Below, piece by piece: positions 41,969-51,085 of a DNA stretch of 64,000 nucleotides (position 1 is the first letter of the stretch; each line of letters opens with the position of its first letter). The position numbers and the translations under genes are program-made. The notes beneath the pieces were generated by a model. It saw only the letters and a list, made by a program, of their open reading frames with translations. It searched no databases and was not told the origin of the DNA. The DNA comes from an uncultured Oscillospiraceae bacterium (lineage in GTDB: Bacteria; Bacillota; Clostridia; Oscillospirales; Oscillospiraceae), in assembly GCA_934512135.1 (NCBI GenBank), contig CAKSWT010000013.1:1-64000 (forward strand). The letters are read 5' to 3'.

Positions 41969-42898
41969 ATGCATAGCAAGTATAAGGCCCTGATCGTCTA
42001 TTCCTCCATCACGGGGAATACCGAAAAGATTGCCGAGGCATTCGCGGAGACCTTTCGGGAGTACAATATTGCTCCCACACTGATGAAGCTGGAAGGGAAT
42101 TATCTGGGGGAGCAGATGGATCCGCCAGATCTCGGGGCCTATGATTTCCTGTGCTTGGGTTCGCCGGTAATTGCGGGGATACCCTATCACGATTTCTACA
42201 TCAACTTCGGCGCCCAGGATGACTATGGCCGTCGGAGCTTCGGCGGGATGCAGGGGCCGGGAGCGGGTGGCCCACCAAAGAACGGCGGACCCGACGGACC
42301 CGGTGATATGCCTGGCGGACCCGGTGGACCTGGCGGACCTGGAGGCCCCGGTGGCGGGGCACCCGGCCCGGGAATGAACCCGAAACAGCACCGCATTGCT
42401 TTTACCACCTATGGCGGCGAGGGGAAGACCCCTGATGATGCCAAGGCCACGCTGGAGTTAATTAAGGAGCTGTTTCAGGGAAATAACTTTGTCGGGTTCT
42501 TCGCCTGCCCCGGAAAGATTCTGTACAACGATGCTTCGGAGTACATTTCTCAGGAATTGAAGATCAACAAATTCCGGGCGCAGGAGCTGATCGTTCGCTA
42601 CAAAGCCGGACAGATGGATTATTTTAAGGATTATTCCGAAGAACAAATAGAGTTGTTTGAGGTTGCCAGCAAGGAAGATGCGGAAAGTAGTTTTTCGGAA
42701 CCAACAATGATGAGGAATGATCCGCTGGGCATTGGCAAAAACGGTTCAAAATTCTGGAGTTATGACCTGCAAAACCGTCCCAATGACCGGGATGTGTTTA
42801 TGGCCAAGGCGTTTTTGCAGGATATCATTGAGGATTACTACCTCTCCGATTCCGGCAAGCCAAGAACGCCCAGTTCTGTCTACTATTCCATTAACTAA
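41969..42898 (+). CDS. Flavodoxin-like protein with Gly/Pro linker (1)
   Basis: The 309-residue protein has ATG 41969 placed 8 nt after AAAGGA; ATG 41960 is in frame but too close to it. The N-terminal flavodoxin fold has the FMN-phosphate loop SSITGNTEKIA and a second strand FLCLGSPV. Before the third strand (HRIAFTTYGGEG) lies a tract of about 50 residues built on Gly-Gly-Pro. The C-terminal part is about 130 residues longer than a normal flavodoxin and has FFACPGKI and DPLGIGKNGSKFW...NRPNDRDV. It probably binds FMN and carries electrons. The next gene is a paralogue without the tract. Confidence 0.78.
   Translation: MHSKYKALIVYSSITGNTEKIAEAFAETFREYNIAPTLMKLEGNYLGEQMDPPDLGAYDFLCLGSPVIAGIPYHDFYINFGAQDDYGRRSFGGMQGPGAGGPPKNGGPDGPGDMPGGPGGPGGPGGPGGGAPGPGMNPKQHRIAFTTYGGEGKTPDDAKATLELIKELFQGNNFVGFFACPGKILYNDASEYISQELKINKFRAQELIVRYKAGQMDYFKDYSEEQIELFEVASKEDAESSFSEPTMMRNDPLGIGKNGSKFWSYDLQNRPNDRDVFMAKAFLQDIIEDYYLSDSGKPRTPSSVYYSIN
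42298..42366 (+). repeat. In-frame Gly-Gly-Pro coding repeat
   Basis: Imperfect GGACC(C/T)GG(T/C)GG units encode Gly-Gly-Pro stretches within the flavodoxin-like gene at 41969. The third-base variation between units argues for selection on the protein sequence rather than recent slippage. Confidence 0.6.
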
Positions 42899-42912
42899 GG
42901 GAGGGGCGTACG

Positions 42913-43737
42913 ATGAAAAGCTTAATTATCTATACTTCCATTACCGGGAATACCGAGCAAGTGGCACACAGGTTTGGAGATGTGTTTAAGGCCTTTGGAA
43001 TTGAGACCACCTATGCCAAGGTGCTGCCAAAGTACAAGGGCGGAGAGATTTCCGAATATTATCCCGAGGACTATGATTTCCTGTGTATCGGCTGTCCCAT
43101 CATTGCGGCACTCCCGTATGTGAATTTCAATTCCTGCGTGGGCGAACAGGAGGACTATAAGACCCGCAACGTCATTTTCCGGCGCAGAGATCCCATCTCC
43201 GATCCAGAGAAAAAACGCTACGGCATTGCCTTTACCACCTACGGCGGAACCGGGAACGGCCCTCGGGAGTGCATGGCCACGCTGAAGATTGAGAAGAACT
43301 ATCTCCGCTCCTACGGCTTTACGCCGGTGGGAGAGTTCGCCTGCTGCGGCAAGGAGCTGCGCCACAACTCCGTGGACAATCTGGGCGACAAACTGAAAAT
43401 GAACATTCCCGATGCCCAGGCCATGATGTCCCGCTACAAGGAAAATCCTGATGACAAGGAATTCAAATCCATGGATCCCAAGCTGGTGGCCATCATCAAG
43501 AAACTGTCCTCCGTTTCCGATGATGAAAGCTTCGGACAGACGCTGTTCCAGGAGAACGATCCCCTGGGCATCGGCAAGCCCGGCCAGCGGTTCTGGCACT
43601 ATGATATGCAGATCCGCCCCCATGAAAGAGACCTAAAGAAGGCGAAGTATTTCTTGGAGGGGTTATTGGAGGATTATCTGCTGACAGATACCGGTGTTCC
43701 CAGAACGCCTGGACCGGTCTACCGGAATATTAACTGA
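42913..43737 (+). CDS. Flavodoxin-like protein (2)
   Basis: The 274-residue protein starts at ATG 42913 after GGGAGGGG. The phosphate loop is TSITGNTEQVA, followed by FLCIGCPII and YGIAFTTYGGTGNGP. It shares the long C-terminal part with its upstream neighbour (FACCGKE, ENDPLGIGKPGQRFW, RPHERDLKKAKYF, VPRTPGPVY), but where the neighbour has the Gly/Pro tract it has only a short RRRDPISDPEKK. It may form a heterodimer with it. Partners are likely the dehydratase-like and oxidoreductase genes of the cluster. Confidence 0.78.
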   Translation: MKSLIIYTSITGNTEQVAHRFGDVFKAFGIETTYAKVLPKYKGGEISEYYPEDYDFLCIGCPIIAALPYVNFNSCVGEQEDYKTRNVIFRRRDPISDPEKKRYGIAFTTYGGTGNGPRECMATLKIEKNYLRSYGFTPVGEFACCGKELRHNSVDNLGDKLKMNIPDAQAMMSRYKENPDDKEFKSMDPKLVAIIKKLSSVSDDESFGQTLFQENDPLGIGKPGQRFWHYDMQIRPHERDLKKAKYFLEGLLEDYLLTDTGVPRTPGPVYRNIN

Positions 43738-43749
43738 CGAGGTGCGGCT

Positions 43750-45174
43750 ATGAGTATCTATAAGACGGTATATCCCGGGGTATACACGCCGGAGGAACAG
43801 GAAGTCCTTTCTGCCTACAGGGCGGAAAAGGATGCACTGAATCATAGGGGAGACGTAAATATTGATGATCTCATTCATGGACGGTTGCCTAAGGGTACCC
43901 CCGGCATTGGCCGGGCAGATGTCATTGATGAGAGAAAGCTCAAGAGCAATTATCTCATGCCTGATCCCACAAACCCCCTTTATTTTGATGAGGAATATGC
44001 CAGGAACAGCCCCTACGGCGGGGTGATCGCATTCCCATTGATGGTGGCCCACGACGGCGCATTCTTCGACGCCATGCCCTATCAGCTTCGGGATACCTTG
44101 ACCATATCCGGCTTGACACATGACTTTGATCTTTTGAAGCCGATCTATAAGGGTGACACACTCTACTACATCATAGACCAGCAGACCTTTGAGGACATCA
44201 CCCCTAAGGAAGGCAGCGAGTTCCGTACCTTTGACATCACCGGGGAAGGGCGGGTCTATAACCAGAAGGAAGAGCTTGTCTGCCGGGGCAGAAGCCGGGT
44301 GAAGGAGAGCCTCCGTATCCTCAAAGAAGGAAGCACTACGCCCAAGATGGTAGGCCAGGACTGTCCCGACTGGTGGAGCATGGCGCCGGTAGAATATACC
44401 ACCGATGAGCAGTGGGAGGTTATCCGTGACTATTGGGCGAAAGAGAAACGTCGCGGAGCGGCGCCGCTTTATTGGGAGGATGTGAATGTGGGGGATATGC
44501 CCCAGCCCACGGTAGACGGTCCCTTTAAGATGATTGAAGTAGGCGGACCTCCCATGATGCCTCCGGAGGGCGGCGATATGCCGGACGGTCACGGCCCTCA
44601 TGCACCCGACGGAATGGAGGATATGCCGGAGGGTATTCCGCCCATGCCCGGCATGAAGAAGGGCTCCGGCGACACCAGAACCATCCGGCTCCAGATGGAG
44701 GAACCTGAAACGTTCGAGCGGATGGTTCGGGATCCTGTCAATGGCAACTGGTATCTGCCGGAGGATATGCCAAATCATGACGAAAAACGCAGCATTATTA
44801 TGAACTTCCATGCCAGGGATATGGCGTACCGTATGATCTCCAACTGGATGGGCGATCACGGCTGGGTCAGCAATATCAAATGGCGGATTATGCGGAAGAC
44901 CCCTGGCTACGATACCCCGGAGTACCCCGACAATCCACCTTCCTTTGTGAAAGACGTGCCGTATTCCGCAGATCCCAATCTGGAAAACTGGTATGATAAC
45001 CAGCAGCATGGCCTGGAGAATGACTTCCTGATTACCCGAGGATATGTCACCAAAAAGTTTGAACAGGACGGCGAGAAATATGTGGAGCTCCAGTGGTGGA
45101 TATCCCGGCTGTTCGGCAAGGTCTATGAGGAAGGGGTGGCTATCATAAAGCTGCCCTCCAGAGATGGTGCATAA
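43750..45174 (+). CDS. Tandem hot-dog (FAS1-like dehydratase/MaoC) protein (1)
   Basis: The 474-residue protein starts after GACGAGGTG. The first hot-dog domain has NPLYFDEEYARNSPYGGVIAFP, matching the NPLW-DPEYA-WGG-IAPP signature of FAS1-like dehydratases. The second begins EQWEVIRDYWAKEKRRGAAPLYWEDVNVGD and contains ISNWMGDHGWVSNIKWRI and a final RGYVTKKF...IIKLPSR. Relatives act on CoA- or carrier-bound acids as hydratases, and some cleave or bind aromatic or steroid intermediates. A Met/Pro/Gly-rich insert lies between the halves. It ends operon 1 and is followed by a strong terminator. Confidence 0.72.
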   Translation: MSIYKTVYPGVYTPEEQEVLSAYRAEKDALNHRGDVNIDDLIHGRLPKGTPGIGRADVIDERKLKSNYLMPDPTNPLYFDEEYARNSPYGGVIAFPLMVAHDGAFFDAMPYQLRDTLTISGLTHDFDLLKPIYKGDTLYYIIDQQTFEDITPKEGSEFRTFDITGEGRVYNQKEELVCRGRSRVKESLRILKEGSTTPKMVGQDCPDWWSMAPVEYTTDEQWEVIRDYWAKEKRRGAAPLYWEDVNVGDMPQPTVDGPFKMIEVGGPPMMPPEGGDMPDGHGPHAPDGMEDMPEGIPPMPGMKKGSGDTRTIRLQMEEPETFERMVRDPVNGNWYLPEDMPNHDEKRSIIMNFHARDMAYRMISNWMGDHGWVSNIKWRIMRKTPGYDTPEYPDNPPSFVKDVPYSADPNLENWYDNQQHGLENDFLITRGYVTKKFEQDGEKYVELQWWISRLFGKVYEEGVAIIKLPSRDGA

Positions 45175-45212
45175 ATTGGTTGCATACCAATAGAATATGC
45201 TTTTTACCAAAG

Positions 45213-45252
45213 GGCATCCCCCATTCTGATATGATTCAGAATGGGGGATGCC
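45213..45252. terminator. Bidirectional terminator between convergent genes
   Basis: GGCATCCCCCATTCTGA (45213-45229) is mirrored exactly by TCAGAATGGGGGATGCC (45236-45252), a 17-bp stem with a 6-nt loop. It separates the plus-strand gene ending at 45174 from the minus-strand gene ending at 45273. Confidence 0.85.
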
Positions 45253-45272
45253 AGCTTATATGCGGTGCAAAA

Positions 45273-47276
45273 TCAAACAGACTTTCTGGAGGGCAGTTCA
45301 ATGGAGCCGTAGCCCTCGCACCAGATGCGGCCATCAATGTCCTCGCACCAGCAGACAAGATCAATATAATGCTTGCCGAACTTGGTGTATTTGTCGGTGA
45401 CATAGCCCCTTGTGATGGCGGCCATGCCGTCGGCACCGTGGGCCTCCATAAAGCGGTCCTTGAGATAGGGAACCTTCTGGAGATAGCTGGGACGGTCATA
45501 TTCCGCCGGATAGGGGTTCGTACCCAGGTAGGGCCAGAAGGCCAGCCGCCAGCAGACGGAGGACACAAAGCCATCGTCTCCGGCATAATTGCTGAGGAAC
45601 CGGGCGATCTCCGTCCGGCCGGTGGTATTAGACCAGCTGGAGCGCTTGTAGGCCGGGGCAATGTCGGCGGTGTCCGGCAGGCCCTCGTCGTCCTTCAGCA
45701 TCCAGATTCCATGGTTGTCCCGCTTCAGCTTGTCGTATTCGCCCTTCAGGAGATAATCGCGAGCCTTGGGGATAAAGGCAGGCCCTTCCCCCATGCCACC
45801 AGGACCACCAGGACCGCCAGGGCCGCCAGGTCCTCCAGGTCCTCCAGGTCCTCCAGGACCACCTTTTCCGTTGGGCTTTCCATCGCCGGGCTTCGGGCCA
45901 GGTCCGCCCATATTCATGGCATCTGCCGGAGGCTCTGTATACCGCTCCGGATAGAACATATACTCCACGGATGCAAAGCTGCGCTCCTCCCGGCGGGCCA
46001 TGGCCTCCATTTCTTCCTTGGAAGGCGTGAATTTTACCCGCGGTGCAAACCGGTCCATGGGCATGGAGCCGGGATACCGGGGGCCCTCGCAGATGGGGGC
46101 AGGCTCGTCGCCAATGTTTACATCCTCCCAGTAGAGGATGTCCTTGCCCCGGATATATTCGTTTTTCCAGATGTCCATCATCTTGGCGTAGTCCTCGTCG
46201 GTGTACTGATGCACCGGCTCAAAGGACCGGGCCTGAATGGTGCGGCCTAGATCGGAGGGATACTCGGACGCCTTGGACTTATCCCGCAGCATTCCATAGA
46301 TCTCCACGGTGGAGTGGCGGATCTTGACATATTCAATGCCCAGATCGTCTACCAGCGCGCCGTAGCCCGCAATGCGGAAGGCCCGGACGGTGGAGCCGTT
46401 TGGATCGGTCAGATCCTCCACAGTGTCATAGTAATTCACGGACTTATAGTGCTTTCCCGCCACCAAAGGCCGCAGAAAGTAGACCTCGTGATCCAGCCCC
46501 TTGCCGGGCACAAAACGCTGGATGCCGTCATAGATGCCGGTGTTGTCGGGCAGGCTGGGGAACTGCACGTCTGTGGGCTGCATACAGGGGGCGGCAATGA
46601 GCTGGCCCCATTTTGTGCTTTTGGCATAATCCGGATCGGTGAACAGGGGATTGTACTGGTTGTTGGCAAAGGCAAAGCCACGGAGCATATCCTCGGTCAT
46701 GGTGAAATCCACCTGGGCAGGGCCGGTGCCGCTGTTGGGCCGGACTCCGGAGGGACCATCCACCCGGTGATTGTAGAGGTCATCCCGAATGCCATCCAGC
46801 AGTTTCTGCTCCTCGGGGGTGTAGATGCCGGGATAGAGAGTCTTGTAAATGGGATCGTTGATGAGGTCGGGCTTTTCCTGCGGCGGCGAACCCATAGGAC
46901 CCGGACCACCTGGCCCCCCAGGTCCTCCAGGTCCCCCAGGTCCGGGACCGGCGGGAGGACCGGAGGGGCCCTCCGGGTCGGCGGGAAGGGTGTCGGAATC
47001 CACCTTTTTCATATCGGCCTCGTAGGTCCCCACGGGGTTGCCCTCCATAATGACCGTGCCTACCACATGAATGCCCTGATTGGTATAAGTGGCTTCAAAG
47101 TGATGTTTTCCAGCACCGGCGGGCATATCTGCGGAAAAGCCCGTATCCGTTTTCAAAAAGTTCTCCAGGGTCACAGGACCCATGCTGTTTGTGATGGTGC
47201 CGCCAGCCTTTTCCAGGGAGAACAGATGGTGTTTATCTCCGCCGGGTGTGGCGAAGATGCCGAGATAGTACGTCAT
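45273..47276 (-). CDS. Beta-domain plus tandem hot-dog dehydratase-like protein (2)
   Basis: This is a 667-residue fusion. Residues 1-90 form a small beta-sheet domain (YYLGIFATPGGDKHHLFSL, FSADMPAGAGKHHFEATY, VVGTVIMEG). A Gly-Gly-Pro linker leads to a hot-dog domain (NPLFTDPDYAKSTKWGQLIAAP) and a second one (YIRGKDILYWEDVNIGDEP; FLSNYAGDDGFVSSVCWRL; final RGYVTDKY...SIELPSR). A second Gly-Gly-Pro tract near residue 480 interrupts the second domain. The beta-domain also occurs alone at 60503 and fused to flavodoxin at 57741. It is the last gene of the minus-strand operon led by two binding proteins. Confidence 0.72.
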   Translation of the reverse strand: MTYYLGIFATPGGDKHHLFSLEKAGGTITNSMGPVTLENFLKTDTGFSADMPAGAGKHHFEATYTNQGIHVVGTVIMEGNPVGTYEADMKKVDSDTLPADPEGPSGPPAGPGPGGPGGPGGPGGPGPMGSPPQEKPDLINDPIYKTLYPGIYTPEEQKLLDGIRDDLYNHRVDGPSGVRPNSGTGPAQVDFTMTEDMLRGFAFANNQYNPLFTDPDYAKSTKWGQLIAAPCMQPTDVQFPSLPDNTGIYDGIQRFVPGKGLDHEVYFLRPLVAGKHYKSVNYYDTVEDLTDPNGSTVRAFRIAGYGALVDDLGIEYVKIRHSTVEIYGMLRDKSKASEYPSDLGRTIQARSFEPVHQYTDEDYAKMMDIWKNEYIRGKDILYWEDVNIGDEPAPICEGPRYPGSMPMDRFAPRVKFTPSKEEMEAMARREERSFASVEYMFYPERYTEPPADAMNMGGPGPKPGDGKPNGKGGPGGPGGPGGPGGPGGPGGPGGMGEGPAFIPKARDYLLKGEYDKLKRDNHGIWMLKDDEGLPDTADIAPAYKRSSWSNTTGRTEIARFLSNYAGDDGFVSSVCWRLAFWPYLGTNPYPAEYDRPSYLQKVPYLKDRFMEAHGADGMAAITRGYVTDKYTKFGKHYIDLVCWCEDIDGRIWCEGYGSIELPSRKSV
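45794..45862 (-). repeat. In-frame Gly-Gly-Pro coding repeat
   Basis: On the minus strand eight consecutive Gly-Gly-Pro units are encoded by near-identical 9-mers (for example GGTCCTGGT-like units). A second, shorter tract is at about 46905-46960 in the same gene. Confidence 0.6.
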
Positions 47277-47299
47277 AAAAATACCTGCTTTCTTTTAGT

Positions 47300-47329
47300 T
47301 TGCCCGCCGGCATTGGAACCGGCGGGCAA
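47300..47329 (-). promoter_or_regulatory. Intercistronic hairpin between binding protein and dehydratase-like genes
   Basis: TTGCCCGCCGG (47300-47310) pairs exactly with CCGGCGGGCAA (47319-47329). There is no T-run on the minus strand after it. It may therefore act as a partial terminator or an mRNA-stabilising stem that gives more binding protein than enzyme. Confidence 0.5.
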
Positions 47330-47345
47330 GGATGTTAGGGGGAAT

Positions 47346-49097
47346 TTATCCCATGCAGCGGTCATAGGCGGACTGCTCGGCCGCAATGCACTGCTCAATG
47401 TTCATTTCCTTGAGCTTTGCCACGAATGTGTCCCAATCGGAAAGATTTGCGTCGCCGGAGATGAACTGGGGAATCATTTGGGAGGCGTAGGTGACGATGT
47501 CCGCCACATAGTAGGAGGAGGTCTCCGTCTCTTCTGCATTCATGGACACGTTGGAGGGAATGTAATAGGCTCCGTCCATATTGGAACTCCAGACATCCCA
47601 GGCCTCATTCTTCAAATCGGTGTTGAACTCAGCCGTGGAGTAGAGGATCATCAGGGAGGAGCAGAGGGTATAGGGCCGGCGGATGCGGAGCATATTGGGT
47701 ACGTCCACGCCGTACTCGTTGTGAACGACCGCCTCAGTAAACTGCGGGGTATTGTTTTCGTCCAGCGTATAGTCCTCGCCCTCAAAGCCGTAGTTGTAGA
47801 ACAGAATGCCGTCCTCGGAGTACATATAATCCAGGAACTTCATGGCTGTCTCCACATCGTCGCAGCAGGCGGTGATGTAGGTGTTGGTGGAATCAGTGAC
47901 CAGGGAGTTGGAGGTCAGATGGTCGATGCCGCCCTTCTCCAAGGTAAGATTAGGCACGCAGGAGACAGGCTGTGTGATATTTCCGATGCCCTCGCCGGAG
48001 GTGCACCAGACGCCCACGGTGCCGTTTGCCTGCAGCTCCGCCAGCTCGCCGCCCATGGGGTCGTAGGCGATGGAGCCGAAGTCCTTGTTAAAAAGCCCCT
48101 CGTCATACCATTTGTGCATTTCGGTCAGGTAGTCACGGTAGCCGTCCTCGATCAGCGAGCAGTGAACGGTTCCGTCTACGGCATAGTAGGGCAGGGTGGT
48201 GGCGTTGCCGCCGGCGGAGAATACCGCCACATCATAGCCCACGGTCAGGCCGTTGATGACGCAGTCGGAGTTGAAATAGATGGAGGTCGGGGTGTCATAG
48301 GCGTCCCGGAAGGTCTTCAGGGTCTCGAACATCTGATCGTAGGTGGTGGGAAGCTCCAGCTTTTGCTCCTCCAGCCAGTCCTTGCGGATCACGAGGCCCT
48401 GATTCTGCACAAAGTTTTCATAGGGAGACTGGTAGCATAGCACCAGCCCGTCGTTTCTGAAAATGGGCGCAACCTCGGGGTTGGAGTCGATGAGATACTG
48501 GTAGTTGGGGGAGAACTCCGGCAGCTTGTCGGTGAGGTCCACGATGATGCCGTCCTCCAATGCGCCGGTGGCGCCGCCGGTATAGGTGAGGTCCGAGATG
48601 ACGGCGGCGTAGTCTCCGGAGGCGATGGCCACATTCATCTTCTCCTGGGCTGTCCAGAAGTCCAGCTCCGTATATTCAATGGTGATGCCGGTGATCTCCT
48701 GAAGATGCTGGATGGCGGGGAGGTCCTGCAGCGTGGAAAGGCCAAGCTCCCCCAGGGGACCCATGAGGTTCAGCTGGTTGCGCATCCAGGTGAGGGTCGT
48801 GCCCTCCTCGGAGATGGGCAGGGTATATTCATTGATGTAGTCAAGACGGGCGGTGTCGCTGCCGGGGAAGTTCACCTTCTTTTCATAGGCGGGCGGTTCC
48901 TCGGCGGAGGGCTCTGGGGCAGACGGGGCCTCTTGGGGGACCTCGACGGCAGGAGCCGACGTTTCTTCGGGCGCGTCCTGGCTGGATACCGGCGCCGCAG
49001 ACTCCGGTGCGGCGGACGGATTTGGATCGCCGCAGCCTGCAAGCAGGGAAAGCAGCATGACAAGCGACATCCATATGGCGAGTACGTTTTTCTTCAT
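47346..49097 (-). CDS. Solute-binding lipoprotein, LplA-like (1)
   Basis: The 583-residue lipoprotein has lipobox LLAGC and an acidic, Pro-rich linker. The folded part contains GLVIRKDWLEEQKLELPTTYDQMFETLKTF, usual for LplA-type oligosaccharide-binding proteins (family 1 of ABC importers), and FLDYMYSEDGILFYNYG later. It is nearly identical in layout to the protein at 60969. No ABC permease gene lies nearby. It is co-transcribed with another binding protein upstream (12-bp gap) and an enzyme downstream. The ligand is unknown and may not be a sugar. Confidence 0.82.
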   Translation of the reverse strand: MKKNVLAIWMSLVMLLSLLAGCGDPNPSAAPESAAPVSSQDAPEETSAPAVEVPQEAPSAPEPSAEEPPAYEKKVNFPGSDTARLDYINEYTLPISEEGTTLTWMRNQLNLMGPLGELGLSTLQDLPAIQHLQEITGITIEYTELDFWTAQEKMNVAIASGDYAAVISDLTYTGGATGALEDGIIVDLTDKLPEFSPNYQYLIDSNPEVAPIFRNDGLVLCYQSPYENFVQNQGLVIRKDWLEEQKLELPTTYDQMFETLKTFRDAYDTPTSIYFNSDCVINGLTVGYDVAVFSAGGNATTLPYYAVDGTVHCSLIEDGYRDYLTEMHKWYDEGLFNKDFGSIAYDPMGGELAELQANGTVGVWCTSGEGIGNITQPVSCVPNLTLEKGGIDHLTSNSLVTDSTNTYITACCDDVETAMKFLDYMYSEDGILFYNYGFEGEDYTLDENNTPQFTEAVVHNEYGVDVPNMLRIRRPYTLCSSLMILYSTAEFNTDLKNEAWDVWSSNMDGAYYIPSNVSMNAEETETSSYYVADIVTYASQMIPQFISGDANLSDWDTFVAKLKEMNIEQCIAAEQSAYDRCMG

Positions 49098-49109
49098 GGT
49101 AAAACTCCT

Positions 49110-50834
49110 TTATTTCTCCGCGTAGCGGTCATAGGCCCCCTGATAGGCGGCAAGCAGTTCGTCCACGTGCATACCTTCGCAGTCCGCGACAAAGGCGTCC
49201 CATTGTGCAAAATCCCGGTCCCCGGTGACAAATTTAGGGATCTCCTCGGAGATATAGGTGGCCAGGTCTGTGGCGTACAGGGCAACCACTTCGCTTTCCT
49301 CTACATTGAGGCTCAGGGATTTGGGCACGGCGCACAGATCGTCTGTGCGGGAGGTCCAGGTGTCGATGGCGTCGGTCTGGGCCTCTGTGAAGAAGGGCAC
49401 AGTCCGGTCCTGATACATCAGGCCGAAGGACGCGCCGGAGAAGCACCTGGCCCGGCTGTAAAGCATGGGAGGATAGCCCAGCTCATTTTCGGTGATATTG
49501 GGAAGATACCGGATGGTGCCGTCCGGGTCCTGCTCATAGTCCAGGCCCTCCACGCCATAGCAGCCCGCCATGGCGCCTTCCTCAGTATACCAGTAATTCA
49601 TCCAGCCGAGAATATAGGGGATCAGCTCCGGGTCGCACCGGGTGGAGATGGAGCAGGAGTCAAACTGCCGCTCTCCCTGGCCGGTGTGGATATTGCCGCC
49701 GTCCACGGTGACCACCATGGCGGAAAGGGCAAAATCCGGGTCCTCGCTGAGCATCATGAGATTGTCCATGGAGTTGACCATGGTGCTGGCAATGGCGGTG
49801 CGGTTCGCGGCAAGCTCCCGTTCCATATCGCCGGACATATTGCCCGTGTCCAGCTCGGAGAAGTTCTGGGAGACGATGCCGTCGGCATACCAGGTGCGGA
49901 GCTGTTCGATGTAATTCCGATAGGCGTCGGAGGTGATATCCGCCACCAAGCTATCGCCCTCCCGGTGATAGGCAAAGCCGGAGCCGGAGGCGGTGGTGGT
50001 GCCGATGCCGTAGGCGGAGCTGAGGGTGTCCAGGCCCGCACCCATCAGAAGGACGCTGTCCAGAGAAAGCTCCGACTTGATGGCGTAGGCAAAGTCGTTT
50101 ATTTCGTCAATGGAGGTGGGAACGTCCATATGGACGCGGTCCAGCCAATCCTGGCGGATGAAATAGCCCTCGTTGACGATGGTCTTGTCAAAGACGGAGT
50201 ACCAGGCCAGGTATCTTCCCTCATCGTCGGTCACCGCCCGGCGGAGGGTCTCATCCTCCTGGACCAGATTCCAATATTCGGGCATCCCGTCGGCAATGCA
50301 GTCGTCCAGCGTAATGATGACATCGTCCTCCAGGGCCTTGGTCAGTCCGCCCACGTAGTATTTGTCCACCGCGCCGATGACGTCGGGATAGTCGCCGGAG
50401 GCAATGATGAGGTTGAACTGGGTGTCGCCGCTCATCTGGCTCAGGGACTGCCACTGGGGCGTTACGCCGATTTTTTCCGTGCCTGCGGCGATGGTCTCAA
50501 AGTCGCCGTAGGTACTCATATTCATCTGGCCGGACATGGGACCGAGGGCAGGCTCGGAGTGCAGGATGGTGAAGGTCACGTCGCCGTCCGCCAAGGGGTA
50601 GGTCAGAGGCTCCCGGAGGTCCAGGGTCTCCTCCGGTTCGTTTGCGCTGTCCTCCGCCGCGCTTTCGGGGATGGCGGAGGGGAGTTTTTGTGCCGGTGCG
50701 CTCTCCGGCGCCGCGTCCTCCGTGGAGACGGCCAGAGCGGAAGCGGTTTCCGCCGCAGGCTTTGTGCCGCAGGCCGCGAACAGGCCCAGCAGCATGGTCA
50801 GAACCAACAGCAGAGATAATAGATTCTTTTTCAC
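49110..50834 (-). CDS. Solute-binding lipoprotein, LplA-like (2)
   Basis: The 574-residue protein has lipobox LFAAC. GYFIRQDWLDRVHMDVPTSIDEINDFAYAI and ILGWMNYWYTEEGAMAGCYGVEG follow the same pattern as the other binding proteins in the cluster, though it is the most diverged. It leads the minus-strand operon. An inverted repeat lies in its upstream region (50859-50876). Two AraC genes sit beyond. Confidence 0.8.
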   Translation of the reverse strand: MKKNLLSLLLVLTMLLGLFAACGTKPAAETASALAVSTEDAAPESAPAQKLPSAIPESAAEDSANEPEETLDLREPLTYPLADGDVTFTILHSEPALGPMSGQMNMSTYGDFETIAAGTEKIGVTPQWQSLSQMSGDTQFNLIIASGDYPDVIGAVDKYYVGGLTKALEDDVIITLDDCIADGMPEYWNLVQEDETLRRAVTDDEGRYLAWYSVFDKTIVNEGYFIRQDWLDRVHMDVPTSIDEINDFAYAIKSELSLDSVLLMGAGLDTLSSAYGIGTTTASGSGFAYHREGDSLVADITSDAYRNYIEQLRTWYADGIVSQNFSELDTGNMSGDMERELAANRTAIASTMVNSMDNLMMLSEDPDFALSAMVVTVDGGNIHTGQGERQFDSCSISTRCDPELIPYILGWMNYWYTEEGAMAGCYGVEGLDYEQDPDGTIRYLPNITENELGYPPMLYSRARCFSGASFGLMYQDRTVPFFTEAQTDAIDTWTSRTDDLCAVPKSLSLNVEESEVVALYATDLATYISEEIPKFVTGDRDFAQWDAFVADCEGMHVDELLAAYQGAYDRYAEK

Positions 50835-50858
50835 AATGATTCCTCCTTCATATTACAT

Positions 50859-50876
50859 TTGTCTATTATCTGACAA
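50859..50876 (-). promoter_or_regulatory. Inverted repeat upstream of the minus-strand operon
   Basis: TTGTC (50859-50863) and GACAA (50872-50876) flank TATTATCT, 25 bp before the first codon of the gene starting at 50834. The position overlaps a likely -10 region, so it may be an operator. The other parts of 50835-51043 show nothing clear. Confidence 0.35.
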
Positions 50877-51043
50877 TTCTATTGTATGGAATCAGCAAGT
50901 GTGAAGCAAGGGCGTATAATTGTTATCTTGTGCGAGATTTTGACTGAGCTTTTTAAGGCCTGCACGACAATAGCGTTCATGATATAGCCCGCTGAATGTA
51001 AAGAGCCTATGATGGCATTAGGAATTATTAAGCGGTTATTCAA

Positions 51044-51083
51044 AAATTGCCTCGCAGTGGAGTACTCCGATGCGAGGCAATTT
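51044..51083 (-). terminator. Intrinsic terminator of the AraC gene
   Basis: AAATTGCCTCGCA (51044-51056) pairs exactly with TGCGAGGCAATTT (51071-51083). On the minus strand it is followed by TTTTTG, 3 bp after the AraC stop. Confidence 0.8.
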
Positions 51084-51085
51084 CA

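Noticed and set aside
45794..45862. Tandem short repeats that might suggest a CRISPR array or minisatellite
   Set aside because: The repeats are 9-mers in frame encoding Gly-Gly-Pro inside an intact gene, with no spacers.
46314..50819. Very long plus-strand open frames (708 and 704 codons) opposite the binding-protein and dehydratase-like genes
   Set aside because: They are antisense to genes with signal peptides and clear family motifs, begin without ribosome sites, and their sequences are His/Gly/Val-rich shadows of GC-biased codons.
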